A stretch of 64,000 nucleotides of DNA from Physella acuta (lineage: Eukaryota > Mollusca > Gastropoda > Physidae): assembly GCF_028476545.1 (NCBI RefSeq), contig NW_026731616.1, positions 277,001 to 341,000 on the forward strand, in the 5' to 3' direction. Positions 23,266 through 37,501 of the stretch are shown here, piece by piece (position 1 is the stretch's first letter; each line of letters opens with the position of its first letter). A program made the translations under genes and the position numbers. The notes under the pieces were generated by a model. That model was not told where the DNA came from. It searched no databases and saw nothing but the letters and a program-made list of their open reading frames with translations.

Positions 23266-24578
23266 AATCTAAATGGTATTGTTGTTTTATAAAAAGCTCA
23301 ATTATTTAGTTTACGGCTTGACCGCAATTCGAAACTACAGTTAAATTATTAGTTACAAAATAAAGAAAAAAATCCGTTTAAAATGTATAGATCGTCGAAT
23401 GTTGTAATCTAATATAAATGAATATGTATATGGATGTGGAATTAAACAATAACATGTTTTAGTGAACTCGCCATACGGTGTTGATAGCTTATGGCGCTAC
23501 ACCAAGCCGAATCAACTTTCCCGAGCGTGAGTCGGATACCCCACACAGTGAGGTGGACTCATGGGCTTCATACCGACTAGAACTCTGGATCTGAACTCGA
23601 GACTTTTGGTTTAGCGACAAAAAACCATGTCTCATTGTTCTTAAACAATTCTTAATTATTAGTGAGCTAGAAATAATACAATGTAATTATAGAAAAATCA
23701 CAAGTTTATTGCAAGTAATCTTAAGTGTCTGGTTTGATCTTGAGATAAAGCTTATTTTCTTTATTGTTTAATCCATATATGGCTTTAAGTAACCAATTAT
23801 GTGAACTATATTGTTTTATAAATGTTTTAAAACTACTATACATGATTGACTGTTTACATTATAAAATTTAATTTACATTGGTGTATCATATTTTTAGTTA
23901 TTTTATCAATTCTCGCATAACATTTATACTTGCTTTGTATAATTGTTTTAAATTTAGGTTTATAATGAGAGATAAATCTTTAAACTAAACTAAATATCAA
24001 ATTAAATTTCACTAATCTTAAACCAAGTTTGAGCATCCTAGCCCTAACCCTAAGGCAGCTTCAGCCAAAGAGCAGCCTAGTGCTTTCTTTTGAGTTTTTT
24101 GCCTACATAAAGCAAGCCGTTACCAGCGCTAGTTCCGACAAGACACATAACATAATAATAATGTATATATAACTCAAAAATTGTATAACGGTGGCTTTTA
24201 AACATAGTATTGCATTGTGTAAGCATTGACACAAAAAAAACCAATGCTGATTCACCATTCAGTTAATCATGGACACACACTTTTCTCTAATTTACTTTCT
24301 ATCTAATATTGTAACAATTTAATTTATTTGCCCTGATATTTAAACATGTACATCATTAAGAAGTTGTCCTTTGGAACCTAAATGTTCATGATGCAGGTGA
24401 AGTGGAGTTTACCAGTTTAAGTCACATTGGCATGAGACAATAGTTTAGTCTGTACTAGGCCCTGACGCCTCTGTTTTCCAGAACGTGAGTCAGGTGACAC
24501 TCACTGCCAGGTGGACTCTTGGACTTCCTACGGTATCGCTAGATCTGATCTAAAGAAAGACCAAGAAATCGTTTACGG
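23266..24578. other. AT-rich with degraded SINE copies
   Basis: Inverted SINE A-like remnants lie at about 23465-23640 (GAGCGTGAGTCGGATACC, CTCGAGACTTTTGGTTTAGC) and 24385-24560 (AACGTGAGTCAGGTGACAC). A short CCCTAACCCTAAG run is near 24045. No gene is visible. Confidence 0.5.
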
Positions 24579-25470
24579 ATGGGGTCGGCAACCTTTTGAG
24601 GCGGAAGAGCCAAGAGTTGTATTTACTAAATGTCCCAGTTTTTAAAGAGCCACTAGCATTTTTTTTCCAATATTGTGGTATTTGATAACGATTAGATAAA
24701 TTTATTTGATTTTTTATTCGAAATAAATAGCATTAAATAAGAAGTAATATTGATTCATATAAAAACATAAAGATGTTTCGCACAAAAAGTGTTTTAGCTA
24801 GCTCTGCTATGATTAAGTTAGTAATCAAATAATATAACTATAGGACTATCCTAATCCACATTAGAAGCCAATATATTTTTTTTTCTTTCTTTACAGACAC
24901 CACTGACCCAGGAGGTGTCTCTCATAGCCAGGCAGCCCTCAACACTACTAACTCCGACTAACCGGCTTGGATATCGGTTTGATTACCGTATCGGTCACTT
25001 CTGTCCTTCGGTTCACACCAGGCTTATCTTCCACCCTACTCGCACCCCCACCGTCCAGTACGAGGCTCAACCGTAGGAAGCTAATAACTACAATACTAAG
25101 TCACTCAGATCAAATAAATGCATACTGAAATGTAGATGAATGCATTGTGTATTAATTAACATTCCCTATTTAACGATATTTTTAAAAGCCGGCACTTGGA
25201 CAGCGGCAAATATGGAATTGTTGACATGGGGCTGTCCACAGCACGGCTGTGGGGCTGGGCCTGGTGCCCAAGCGGCTGTCCGTATATTTTACAACTCACC
25301 TACTTTCATTGTTCAATGATGAGTGAATTTTGTTTAAATCAAAGTCGCTTTTTTACAGTACACTATTTTTTATGAGTTTTGAACATAAAATAATATAATA
25401 AGTAAAATGTGTGCATGTAACCGGAGAATCGCACCTCGGCATCAAAGGAGCCGCAGGCTGTCAACCCCTG
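24579..25470 (+). mobile_element. hAT MITE with target duplication
   Basis: Ends are ATGGGGTCGGCAACCTTTTG and GTCAACCCCTGAT-like. Flanking 8-mers GTTTACGG (24571-24578) and ATTTACGG (25471-25478) match at seven of eight positions, a typical hAT target duplication. About 890 bp with no AT microsatellite. The middle shares GAGGTGTCTCTCATAGCCAG and CACCAGGCTTATCT with the copies at 29335, 45622 and 58508. Confidence 0.85.
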
Positions 25471-25830
25471 ATTTACGGTTTTAAATTTTGACCCTCACAT
25501 TAGGAGGAGCCAAAACGAGCAGAACCTTGATAATAGTAAAAACTAATGGAATTGTTTTTTCTTGTATTAATACCACTTTAAATTTTTTAAAGTTATTTAT
25601 TTTATAATATTTTTAAAATTTTAGTAGTTCCTAATTCAACAGTACTATTTTGATCATTTTAATATTTCTTATCATTTTTCTTTCACTAATTTGTATGTAT
25701 GTATTTACGTTGTTTTATAATATGTATTTTATGCGCGTCGTTATTCTTTATTTTGTTATTTTAGCAGTTTGACGTTAAGTTACCTACCCTGATAATTTTA
25801 AAAATGGGAGATAATTCATAGAAAACGTAA
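25471..25830. other. AT-rich, no gene seen
   Basis: AT-rich sequence with repeat words only (GGAGATAATTCATAG near 25806). Confidence 0.35.
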
Positions 25831-26430
25831 TTCCATGCCAATGTCAGACCATTCTCCACAAAATAACCTATTTTTAAATGTTAAATTTGCGCTTGCGAAT
25901 ACTTTGAAATCTATTTTTACTGTCATGTTTAAAAAAAAGTTAAATTGTAATTAAAAATTCAAATTTTATATTTGGGCAAGAAGGAAGAACTTTATATTTT
26001 TAATGATTATTTTTTGTTTTATAATATTGTTCAAACCATAAAATACTCATCAATTTATATACTATCCGTTTGATAGACTCTCAAGCTTAGCCTGTACGTC
26101 TTGTATGTAAGCTTCCATACAATACTGAACCTTATCTTAATGCTCCCATGTCACTGTTGTCATTATTGTCTCAGCGTCTTCGGTCTCTACGGGGAGTTTC
26201 TGTTACGCTGTTGATGGTTTGCACTATTGTTGCAGTAAATTATCTATTTTAGTTTGGCTAAATGTATCTTCTCCGAAGTCATCTTCTATATCTATGTGCC
26301 TTGTTTCACTAAACTTTATGTCTATGCCTTTCTCCGTCAATATCGTTGCTGTCATTAGCAACTCCAAACTGCCGAAAGCCTAGGTTTCTGCTCATTATCG
26401 TTACTTTCCACAACTTAGTTATCTTATAAA
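25831..26430 (-). repeat. Dispersed repeat carrying a decayed coding frame
   Basis: It matches 56400-57070 in the same orientation, for example CTTATATCTATGTGCC-type and TTGTATGTAAGCTTCC words. On the minus strand both copies give an acidic frame containing KVIDIKFSETRHIDIEEDF, followed by stops. It may be the disordered end of a LINE ORF1 but is not clearly homologous to the one at 19486. A further scrap lies at 63885-63970. Confidence 0.5.
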
Positions 26431-27925
26431 AGTAAAGCGTATATTAAACACAGGTATGGTTTGAAAGTTTCACTTAAGTTCTACAATAATATGTTGCTTG
26501 TTTTTATAGTGGTAAAGGAAGAATACATGATTTGAGGCCCCAAGAACATCTCCGTATCAATTTCAGTGGCATTAATTACCCTCAGCCCGACAAGACTTAG
26601 AGGGGGTAGGGTTGGGGGGGGGGGGACACCAACTATACGTATTAACATTTTTCAAAGAATTGCAATAACTGATACATCAATTAACTTCTGGCGTGTGTGT
26701 GGGGAGGGGGGGGGCACCAAATTTAATAATGTACCTTAACACCAATGATTTTTCCCCTTGATCTAATAACTATTAGAATTAGGGCCCTAAAAGCTTCTCT
26801 AGGTGGGTTTATATAAATTGACGCCATAATATTTTTTTTTAAAGTTAGAGGGGGGAGGGGGGGTCGGGTTAGGCAAAATACACCGTCCACCGAACTGGAT
26901 TGGAAAGTAATATCGTACCTAAAATGTTACTATGCAAGCCTCGTCTAGCTGATATATCGCAAATCGGTTTTAGCCGCCCGCGTTATTTAGGAATCCATAA
27001 GTCTACAAGCACTACTGAGGTTTAAGTTGTCATGAAAGGAAAATTATTTTTTTTTTACTCAATACATAACACCTGTACATAGATTATTATATTACTTACA
27101 TAATAACATGTATCACATGTTTAAGCAGTTTTTCGTACGTGTCTTCGTTATGTCATTTAATCTATTCAGTTTTAAGCTGATTTCGTTTAAGAAAAAAAAA
27201 AATATTGTGTTTATCAAGCATGTCTTGGGTTTGCTATTTTATTTTATCTTCTGGTAAAATAGTTTTTTTTTCTTGTTTTTTTTTATATATATATTACATG
27301 TTCCTATAAATGAGATGTTCAAAAGGGAGAACATTCGTTGCCAAATTCTACGTTCTTTTCAAATCCTTCACATTAGATGAAATGCTTAACTACAGTCGAA
27401 ACCCTAAGATTATAGATAGGTTTACATCACCTATTGTCTATAGTAAAATAAGAGAAGTAGCACAACAACTAGGATTGAAAGTCTTTAGTGTAAGGATCGA
27501 TGGCTATTGATTGTACAGTCACTGAGGAAATCATGGACTTGATTTCTGGCTCCCTTGTGAAAAGGGACATCCTTAACGACAAATATGTAACGTTGGTGCC
27601 AATTACTTCACCTCGCAATGAGGACAACGCTACTCACGTTCTGTAAAGTAGAGGCAGCACTGTCTAGAGCCGATTAATCTATCATCTCATGTGCTGAGGA
27701 CACTAAAATAAAATAAAATTGGTAAACTCCACTTCATCTGCCCGATAGACTTCTAGGTATGAAAGTAAGAATTATTAAGAAGACAATTTACCCTTAATCA
27801 CACTCGAAACGAAAAGCAACAATTGTATTTTTTTTCTGTACTCAGGCTCTCTATATTATTGTTTTAATTTATTGCGTTCGCTGATTGTTAATGGCGGTCA
27901 CGCATATGTCTTCCTAAGTGTTCGA
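26431..27925. repeat. Repeat block, inverted partner at 61740-62340
   Basis: 26830-27060 (GTTAGGCAAAATACACCGTC, AGCCGCCCGCGTTATTTAGG) and 27405-27535 match the reverse complement of 61740-62110. G runs near 26610 and 26705 have C-run partners near 62105 and 62272. 27405-27490 carries the R1 word ATAGATAGGTTTACATCA. The 66-residue open frame at 27310-27510 lies in this repeat and is not recognised. Confidence 0.55.
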
Positions 27926-28061
27926 CCTTTCAGACCAAGTGGCCCATAGAGGATAAATTAAAGTTAACCTGTTTTTGTGAGCTCAACATATGGGGCGATA
28001 TCTTGGTCTTTGCTATGTCCTGTCGTGTATAAATAACGTTAGTCGGGTGGTGATAATAGCG
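27926..28061 (-). mobile_element. SINE A tail fragment
   Basis: The sequence shares TTAACCTGTTTTTGTGAGCTC with the SINE-derived tails at 30290-30340, 41190-41250 and 50440-50490. Short Ig-like translations of this tail are fortuitous. Confidence 0.45.
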
Positions 28062-28174
28062 CAGGGGTCGGCAATCTTTTTAGACGGAAGAGTCAAAAGT
28101 TACAATTTACAAAATTTCCCGGGTTTTAGAGAGCCTTTAAAATTCTTATTTCAATAGTATGATATTTAATCAGG

Positions 28175-28221
<47 letters not shown>

Positions 28222-28480
28222 AAATAAATAGCCGAAAATATGAAATAATAGTTATTCATATAAAAACATAGATATAAAATCATATTAAAGTATTTTATCC
28301 AGCTCGGCTAGAATAAAAAAAAAATCAGTAATCAAATTATAAAACTTAAATTATTGAATACTATTTACAATTATTTTGGTCTTGCGTGCCTTTGAATGTA
28401 TGTTAAAACCTGGCTCATAACTTGTTGTTTTCAGTTTCAAGCACGCCACTAGATTTGTATTCTTAAGCCGGTTTTTTTTT
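28062..28480 (+). mobile_element. hAT MITE, left part
   Basis: It starts with CAGGGGTCGGCAATCTTTTT and includes an AT microsatellite at 28178-28216. The right part is lost. The following sequence belongs to another repeat. Confidence 0.65.
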
Positions 28481-28839
28481 ACTTATATTTTATAATATAT
28501 TCATGCAAGAAGATGCTTGCTTGCATAAATATATGAATATGTTGACCCGAAGTTCGTCAGCCCTTAAAATGCCAACTTCTTCACCTCAATGTAGCATCCT
28601 GGAAGATTATTCCATGGGTAACATAATAGAGCCTCAACTCGTGGCATTTCTTTTAGAGCTGTCCACTTGTGCAGCGTAACGTGCATGTTTTACTGGACCT
28701 AAAACTATTTTTACTTGCTCTTGATTTCTGTGAACGTACCACTCCAGAAATAGGCCTATTTGGTTTTCAAATCAAGCAATTTCAGTAGAAGAGAACCAAC
28801 ACCGATTCCATTTTTTTTTCTAATAGATTAAGCAAAACA

Positions 28840-29334
28840 AAATATAACGTGATACTTTTGAATTTTTCACTCCTAATATGTCGACTGGTTTTGGACACTT
28901 TGTTATAGATCTTCATGCTATTGTGTGTGACAACTTTTCAATAGACATCCGATATGACTTTTTATATTTAATACATATAGCCAAGTTTTTCTAGTATAAG
29001 ATATACAAATATTTGAATTGATATTAATTACGTATGACCAACATAGTGATACATCTGAACTGTATTGTTTTTTTATAAAAGCTTCATCATCTAGTCTACG
29101 GGTTGGCCACAATTCGAAAGTGCTGATAAAAATATTTGTTGTAACAGGACGAACATATGTTTAAAAGTATAGATCTTTTGATTAAACATTAATCTAAGAT
29201 GAAGGAATTTGATAACTACTTAGAATTCGGCAATGAATTATCACTACTTGTTATCTATTAAAGGAGAAATGTATTCAAGAGAGATAATATTTAAACGAAA
29301 AGCTAAAACAAACTTTCAAAATACAACATAACTA
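28840..29334. repeat. R2a repeat module
   Basis: It matches 40320-40810 and the reverse complement of 50880-51340. Words include GACAACTTTTCAATAGACAT, AAGTTTTTCTAGTATAAGAT and the R-type GGAATTTGATAACTACTTAG. It is part of the large module described at 39235 and 49060. Confidence 0.65.
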
Positions 29335-30218
29335 ATAATACGCTTTAAATATGAAATCATATTTGTTCCCATAAAAACATGCACTTATTTAACCAGAATA
29401 ATAAAATTAGTAATTAAGAAACATAAATATAGGACTATCCCAATCCACTTGAGAAGCAGTTAACATTTTTTTTCTTTCTTTACGGACATCACCGGCTAAG
29501 GGGGTGTCTGCCATTAGCCAGACAGGCCTCAACACGGCAAACTCCGACTAACTGGCTTTGACATCGGTTTGCTTACCTTTTATCTGTCGCTTTTGTCCTT
29601 TGGTTCTCACCAGACATATCTCACACTCCACTGAACGCAGGGTAAACTCGTAAACTCCTGTAGAGGGGTCGGCGTGGTCGAGTCGGTAAAGCTCATGGTT
29701 GCTAAACCGAAAAATCTCGAGTTCGAACCCTCGGGAAGATGAGGCTCGTTAACTGGGGACAGCTAATGGGGGACAACTCCAAAATCAAACAACTGCTTCC
29801 TTGTAGTTTGTTCTTGGTTGGACGCAAATCCAAAAAGAAAAGCAGGCTAAAATCGGAGTCGGTGCATGGCGCATAACCAGTTGACACGTATCCTTAATTG
29901 TGATGGAGGCAAGGTCGAGTCGGCAAAAGCACATGGTTGATAAATTTCGAAAAAGTCTCGAGTTCAAACCCTCTGGCAAGAAAGGAATAGTCGCCGCGGG
30001 GCTGGCTACAGCATGGTGCCCAAGTGGGCACATACTTTCTACAGCACTTATTCTCTTTGTTCTCTGAACATTGTTTTTTTTTTCTGTTTAAACTTGTGTT
30101 TTTTACAGTATAATTTTGTTATGAGTTTTGAAAATAAATAATATAACTATTAATATGTGTTCATGGAACTGGAGAGCTGCATCTTGACATCAAAAGAGGC
30201 GTATGTTACCGACCCCTG
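29335..30218 (+). mobile_element. hAT MITE, right part, with nested SINEs
   Basis: It shares GGACTATCCCAATCCACTTG and CACCAGACATATCTCAC with the MITE middle. The right end is TTACCGACCCCTG at 30218. SINE B copies interrupt it between GGGTAAACTCGTA and AATAGTCGCCGCGGGG, two words that are adjacent in the copies at 45622 and 58508. Confidence 0.7.
29655..29985 (+). mobile_element. SINE B insertion, tandem 1.4 copies
   Basis: The first copy has GGCGTGGTCGAGTCGGTAAA and CTCGAGTTCGAACCCTCGG, then the ACTCCAAAATCAAACAACTG tail. A second, shorter head follows near 29905 (AGGTCGAGTCGGCAAAAGC). The host MITE at 45622 shows the uninterrupted site. Confidence 0.75.
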
Positions 30219-31400
30219 CTCTACAACGATCCCACGACTAACGTTAAGGAAAATAATAAAAACTGGGCATAGCACCAGCATGTATATATATGCATGTATG
30301 TTGAGATCACAGAAACAGGTTAATGCCACTTCATCCACCATAGGAACTCTTGTTCTGAAAGGTTGAACTCATAAGAATACATATGATACATGATCATTAT
30401 ACACTAGATAAATGGCCCGTTGAGGGAGAAATACAACGGGCGCTGGGTTGATTGTGTTGTCTTTTTCTCTAAACCGAATCCAAAATCACCACCCCTTCTT
30501 CAAATTTAAAAGGAAAATGTAATTGAAAACGGATTTTTCATCCAGAATCGACATTTTATCCGGATGTAACCTTGATCTATAAGCAGTTACTGCACATTCG
30601 TACAAAATATAGTCGTAGTCCTATCCCTGAACCTTGCAACTAAGCTCAAACTTGACACAAGTCGCATTCAGAGTTTCTTCGGGTGGGAGGGGTGATGGGG
30701 GGTAGCCCAAAAAAAGAACGAAATATAATTTATGCAGAAAATATACTTTTAACAGTGTCCACCCCTTCCATCCACCGGAAAATTAAGTCCAACCCCTCCC
30801 CCCCACCCCACCCCCTAACGAAAATTCAAACGGACCCCCCCCCCCTCCCCCCCACACACACATCTTTTTTTTTACCGTGGAGAAAAATGTTTGAAAGAAA
30901 AACTTGTCGCAAGTATAGATCATACAGACGAAAGGTAGACCCTACTTCTATTATTTAGATGCGTTTTATACTTATGGGGCTCACAACCTCACGTTGTGAA
31001 AGGCTGAACTGTTAAGAATACATATTAATACGAGAACATCAATACTAGCCGATTGGAACAAATCGAAAAAAGAACAAAATGGGAGAGTTTAAACAAAGTA
31101 GTATTCCCCTGATTAAAACAACAATAACAAAGTATTGCTTTTATTTTGATTCCATACAGAATTCAACTATGTGTGGGCTTTTTATATTAGTTTCGTAAAC
31201 ACATATATGACGCGACACTTATGAATTTTTCACTCCAAATCTTTCAACAAGTCTTACTGACAGATGTCCGTGGTATGTAGAGGGAAATCTTATACGTAAA
31301 CTTCCTGTAATATTTATATACATTATCAACAGCCAAGCATTTATATATATAATTCTCTTCTGAGAGACGCTAGAAAACAAGCTGTAAGCGCGCCTTGCAG
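30219..31400. repeat. R2b repeat module
   Basis: It matches 41125-42420 and the reverse complement of 49260-50560. It holds a SINE A-like tail (30225-30345), a well-conserved stretch at 30420-30680, a C-rich module (30790-30860), an imperfect palindrome around CACAACCTCACGTTGTG (near 30980) and the end block ATTTTTCACTCCAAATC. Confidence 0.65.
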
Positions 31401-32339
31401 TCCCCTCTCTTCTTCACTAGGCATAAATCAACCCCCCCCCCCACATGGTCTGGTGAGCTGTGGTTCACGCTAAATGTTTACAATCATAGAGCCGGGTTTA
31501 GTGACCTATTAGGGGCAGATAATTTAGTTTGAAACTATTTTTAAACTTAGGGGAGGTAATTAAGAGGAGGCTGCTTTCGCGGGGGGGGGGGGAGGGTAGG
31601 GGTTGGGGGAAATGAGGGTGGGGGGGGGGGGTCATCGTCCTTAACGACCAACTGATAGTATTTTAAAGCAAATATTTTCAGTGGCAGCATTCGTACTGTC
31701 GAATTCACAAATTATGAATTACTGAAAAGTAGAAAATAAAACAACTAAATAGCGGCGTATGATACGCTGCGGGTCGGCTCGTATTTAATATTAGCAGGCA
31801 TTCACCATCAGGTAATAATTCTAGCCAGACAGGCTATACTTTCCAAGGTCGCTAATTGATTATGTCATGGCGACTTTAACACTTATTTATTTAATTGGAC
31901 CTGGGTTTAATGAGCATTGTGTCTGTTTGTGTCGAGTGGACAAACATTATTTAATGTATCCCTTTATTTTTAGGGATCCAGAAATATTGCATTATGTGCC
32001 ATATTATGCCTCTGCAATTGATTTCCATGATTGTAATTTATAAAAGAAAAACTTTATAGTTAATTTAAAGTTTATTTATTTTCAATAATAGTACGCTTTT
32101 AAAAAGTTTATAGATAACATTTATTTTTTGACATAATTTCATACTGAAAATTTAGATTTTACTATAAACTTAATGTAAAATAAAATATACACTGTTCTAT
32201 TATGTGTTTTATCGATTTTTTTTATTTTCTACTTGATAAAGCTAGCTATTTGTTTTCAAGTTACATACCTTTAATGAAATATAACTTAATTTATTATTAA
32301 AAGGGAGATAATGCATTGCCTAATCCTACGTTGATATCA
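31401..32339. other. G-rich cluster and AT-rich repeat sequence
   Basis: G runs are clustered at 31579-31632. An inverted hairpin-motif copy (AGGGATCCAGAAATA) is near 31972-31988. No gene is visible. Confidence 0.4.
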
Positions 32340-32660
32340 AATTCATTCAACTTTGATTAACGGAAAACTTGGTTTTGTAGTTATGAAGCATCGAGTTCTG
32401 CGGTGTTAATGTATCGTATTTTTTTTTTACTTGGCTGTTGTCGTGTAAGGGAATCTGATTGTTGGCAGAGAAATAAGAAGGTAGGTGATGACGTATCGAA
32501 GTTCTGGAGTCATGGAGTATCGAGTCTTGTGGTATCAAGGTATCGAAGTGTTAGCTGTTAATGTGTAGCAGTAGGTCCAGTTAATCATTGCGGTTGGTGA
32601 GTATCGTTTAGAGGTTTCTGAAGTTAGGTGAGGTGGTGTCGTAGTTATTTTTAAGTATCG
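32340..32660 (-). repeat. Copy of the 53-kb ORF repeat
   Basis: It matches the minus-strand open frame at 52895-53374 (TATCGAAGTGTTAGCTGTTA, GTAGCAGTAGGTCCAGTTAA). The frame is interrupted. Confidence 0.55.
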
Positions 32661-34600
<1,940 letters not shown>

Positions 34601-34918
34601 AATGTTTCGATAGACAGCGTAAGTGGGCTTGCCAAACATGAGACAATCATACCATGTCAGGTGGACGAAAATAGATCAAAGGGAATGAAATAACAATAAA
34701 GACACACCTTCGTATCAAGGTGGCCGCCCGCTTTGATGGTGGAGACATGCCTTAAGGGAAAGACTTCCGCCCTCCAATAGTTCCGTCAATAGTTGTGCAT
34801 CGGTCATGCCTTAGTGATCAAATGGCAAATGCTTATTTACACGACAGCGGTCATCGCGAAGCTTAGTTTGTCGTAGGGTGCATGCAAACAAATCAGCATT
34901 AGTGGTGATTACTCAGCT

Positions 34919-35047
34919 ATGGCAACTTTCGTTTCCTCGCAGAGAGGTTTTAGGAAATTGTTTCTGGTGAATTTATGTTTATGAAAGCCAGAACTGGAGC
35001 AGCAGGCAAAGAGATTTGGAAATGTGAATTTAGAATATCTTTCAGGA
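34919..35047 (+). pseudogene. Candidate first exon of an unidentified gene
   Basis: It lies in a non-repetitive stretch (34620-35087) with higher GC than its neighbours. From ATG at 34919 it reads MATFVSSQRGFRKLFLVN, then after an in-frame stop at codon 22 continues KPELEQQAKRFGNVNLEYLS up to a good donor (GGA then GTAAGT at 35048), 43 codons in phase 0. The start looks like a mitochondrial leader (basic, Ser/Arg/Phe-rich). No downstream exon was found. I do not recognise it; the stop means it is either dead or not a gene. Confidence 0.25.
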
Positions 35048-35087
35048 GTAAGTTTGTTTTAATTTTTACATCATTATGGAGCTTGAA

Positions 35088-35640
35088 TTTTTTTTTTTTT
35101 TCATTTGAATCACTAAATTTTATTTTCTGGGAAAATAATCATGATGTTTGTTAAAATGCTGTGGAGGACTAAAATTTCAAATATTCTAATATATTTAAAA
35201 CTGGTATTAACAGTTATCATACATCTTTACATTAGTGCTGCTGTTGCAGTTTAATTATTTTCAACATCCATTAAATATACAAAGGCATCACACATAATTC
35301 ATTCAAAGATGAATTAACATGAATATTATAACAAGTTATGAGAACAAATAAATTTACATTTTTTTATGTTGGGCTTCAAGCCATTCATTTTCCTGCATGA
35401 GTTCCCTCTTAGCTCGCATTTCTTCAATCTTTTTAAGTAATTTAGGATCATCTGGTGGAAATATCTGTGCCCTTTTTTCCATCATCCATTGTTCAAAAAT
35501 ACTGGCTGATTAAACAAGTAAAATAAACCAACAGGAAAGCTGACATACATCGCCATCCGAAAAACTTCCAACTTCCATCCACCCATCGTAATCTTAAGAA
35601 CTTAAGATCAAAGGATATTCGGATGTTTTGTAGAATGTCT
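35088..35640 (-). pseudogene. PET100: PET100 processed retrocopy
   Basis: The minus-strand frame starts at 35586 (MGGWKLEVFRMAMYVSFPVG, then LFYLFNQP) and ends with TAA at 35354-35356. Its second half reads EQWMMEKRAQIFPPDDPKLL, then KKIEEMRAKRELMQENEW. This matches PET100, a small inner-membrane chaperone for cytochrome c oxidase assembly: one N-terminal membrane segment, then a charged helical tail in the intermembrane space. Length is about 77 residues against 73 in human. A one-base loss in a T run near 35501 splits the frame. The coding part has no introns. The 3' UTR carries AATAAA at about 35119-35124 and then 14 A at 35088-35101, the marks of a reverse-transcribed mRNA. A possible short target repeat (TTCAAG) is weak. 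Confidence 0.8.
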
Positions 35641-35859
35641 TGAAATGCCTAACATTTGATAAACCAAGCTAATAAAACACTCTACTGAATCATAGCCAAA
35701 GAGTCAATGATTGATAGATCTAGATCTAGTTCAGTAGTTGTCTAGTTGATGATATTGTTATTGAAATGGTTATTCGGAAGTTATCTTAAAAATATATGAT
35801 GTGAACTAAAAGACCGATATTTAGTTATATGTAGGCTGTTATTCCGAATGTTTTTTTTA
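35641..35859. other. No gene seen
   Basis: Ordinary AT-rich sequence upstream of the retrocopy, with a GATCTAGATCTAG palindrome near 35719-35731. Confidence 0.35.
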
Positions 35860-37240
35860 TGTCCCATATACAAGGAGCCAAAATTATTCCTAAGTGTACC
35901 TTATCGATGTAATAAATAAAAAAAAATATTTTTAAATTTAATGAATTAGTATATAAATAAATCTTTGTTTTTATTATTTTATTTAACTTACGTTCTTAAG
36001 TAATCAATAAGTTAAATTTATTGGTTTTTTTAAATATTACATACCTATTAGTCACAGTTAAATTATTTTATTATGTAATAAAATTTATACCGTTGTATGT
36101 TGTTTATCATTTCTTAGTTTGACAAGGCTTTTTTCCATAGATATTCGCTTAATAGTTATCTCCCATCAAATACATTTTACTTTAAAGGATTAACAAATTG
36201 GTGATAATTCATTGCCAAATTCTACGTTCTTATCAAATTTCTTCATCTTAGAATATTAGATGACATGCTTTCCTACAGATTACACTCTTAGATTGGAGAT
36301 ATGCCTACATCAGCTATTTACTATAGTAAAAGAAGAGCAGTAGCATCACAGCTCTGATTGAAAGTATTTTATGTAAGGATCTATTGTGATTCATCTACTC
36401 GACTGAACAATCACTAAGGGATGCATTGGCAATGGTTTGGCAACCCTCAACACCCATTATCTAGATGTAAATCAAATACATTATAAACATAATATGTATA
36501 TTTTAATATTTAATTTGATTGACATACAGTATCAGATACGGGTCTAAAGACGGCTTTTACGAAAAAAAATAGATTATATAGCAAAACAGCTGGTCAATTT
36601 AAAATATGTTTGAAAAGAAACTTTGGTTTAACATAGGCATCGTACCTGTGTAATGTCGGAATGTGTATTGCAATTTCATTTGACGAAGAAAAAGATAGGC
36701 CGCACAGCAGGAAAGTTGTCAATTATTTATTACCGAGACAATGTTTGGGCCATGTGCTAAGAATGAATACAGGCATTGACTAGGGTTGTTCTCAGATGGA
36801 CACCGCAGGGTAAAAACAGAAAACGTAGAAGATCAATGGAGAAAAAGTTTGATGAAATAATTCCAACAAAGGATGTTAAAACAGGTTATGGCCCATTTTT
36901 GGGATCCAGAGATAGACAAACTTAACAAAGAAAACAAAGCACAATTGCCTGAACGAAATTGATAATGAAGCGTATGCTTTTTTGCTTTCAAACAACGTAC
37001 AATGTTAGATTGTTTATTTAATATTATTTCAGTGTATATTTTGATGGAATTTACAGCGTTGTTCTATGTTTTAAATGCAAGTCCTTGTCTGATGGTCTAT
37101 TTTAGCTGCTGGTTAAAACGTTATCATCCTTGCATTAAGGTCTCTGATATATATTCAAACTTTAGATCATCCATTGTCTAATTCTTGGTGTAGGTGTAGT
37201 GGATTATGATTGGTAGTAGAGAAATGAAAAGGTAGGCCTA
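35860..37240 (+). repeat. Direct repeat block, partner at 51665-52930
   Basis: Same order in both copies: hairpin motif, R1 (36085-36600), LINE tail (36640-36960) and a shared end (ATTTACAGCGTTGTTCTATG). The section 35860-36600 is also inverted at 39235-40010. Confidence 0.7.
36640..36960 (+). pseudogene. LINE reverse-transcriptase C-terminal fragment
   Basis: Frames give CLGHVLRMNTGID and VVLRWTPQGKNRKRRRSM, as at 3640 and 52405. They lie in different frames, so the fragment is dead. The short stretch at its start is also inverted at 37252-37310, making a local palindrome. Confidence 0.6.
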
Positions 37241-37501
37241 TCTTTTTCTTCATCAAATGAAACTGCAATACGCATAACAGGTACAGTGCCTATGTTAAAC
37301 CAAAGTGTATTTTGATAGGTAATGCTTACATTTTGTAGCATACGTGTTTTAGTAGTTAAAAAAATGCTGAAGTAGCTATGGTTTTTATACTGTTAGCCGT
37401 TTTAAAAAGTTCCAAAATGATAAAATATCTGACAAATCTTGAAGTTATGATGTTATTTTAGCCAGAATTATCGAGTCGTCTTCTTTTTTGGTACACCGAG
37501 A

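Noticed and set aside
36895-36915. GGGATCCAGAGATAG as another copy of the hairpin motif
   Set aside because: The homologous site at 52685 reads AGTGATCAAGAGATAG and belongs to the LINE tail; the stem is absent.
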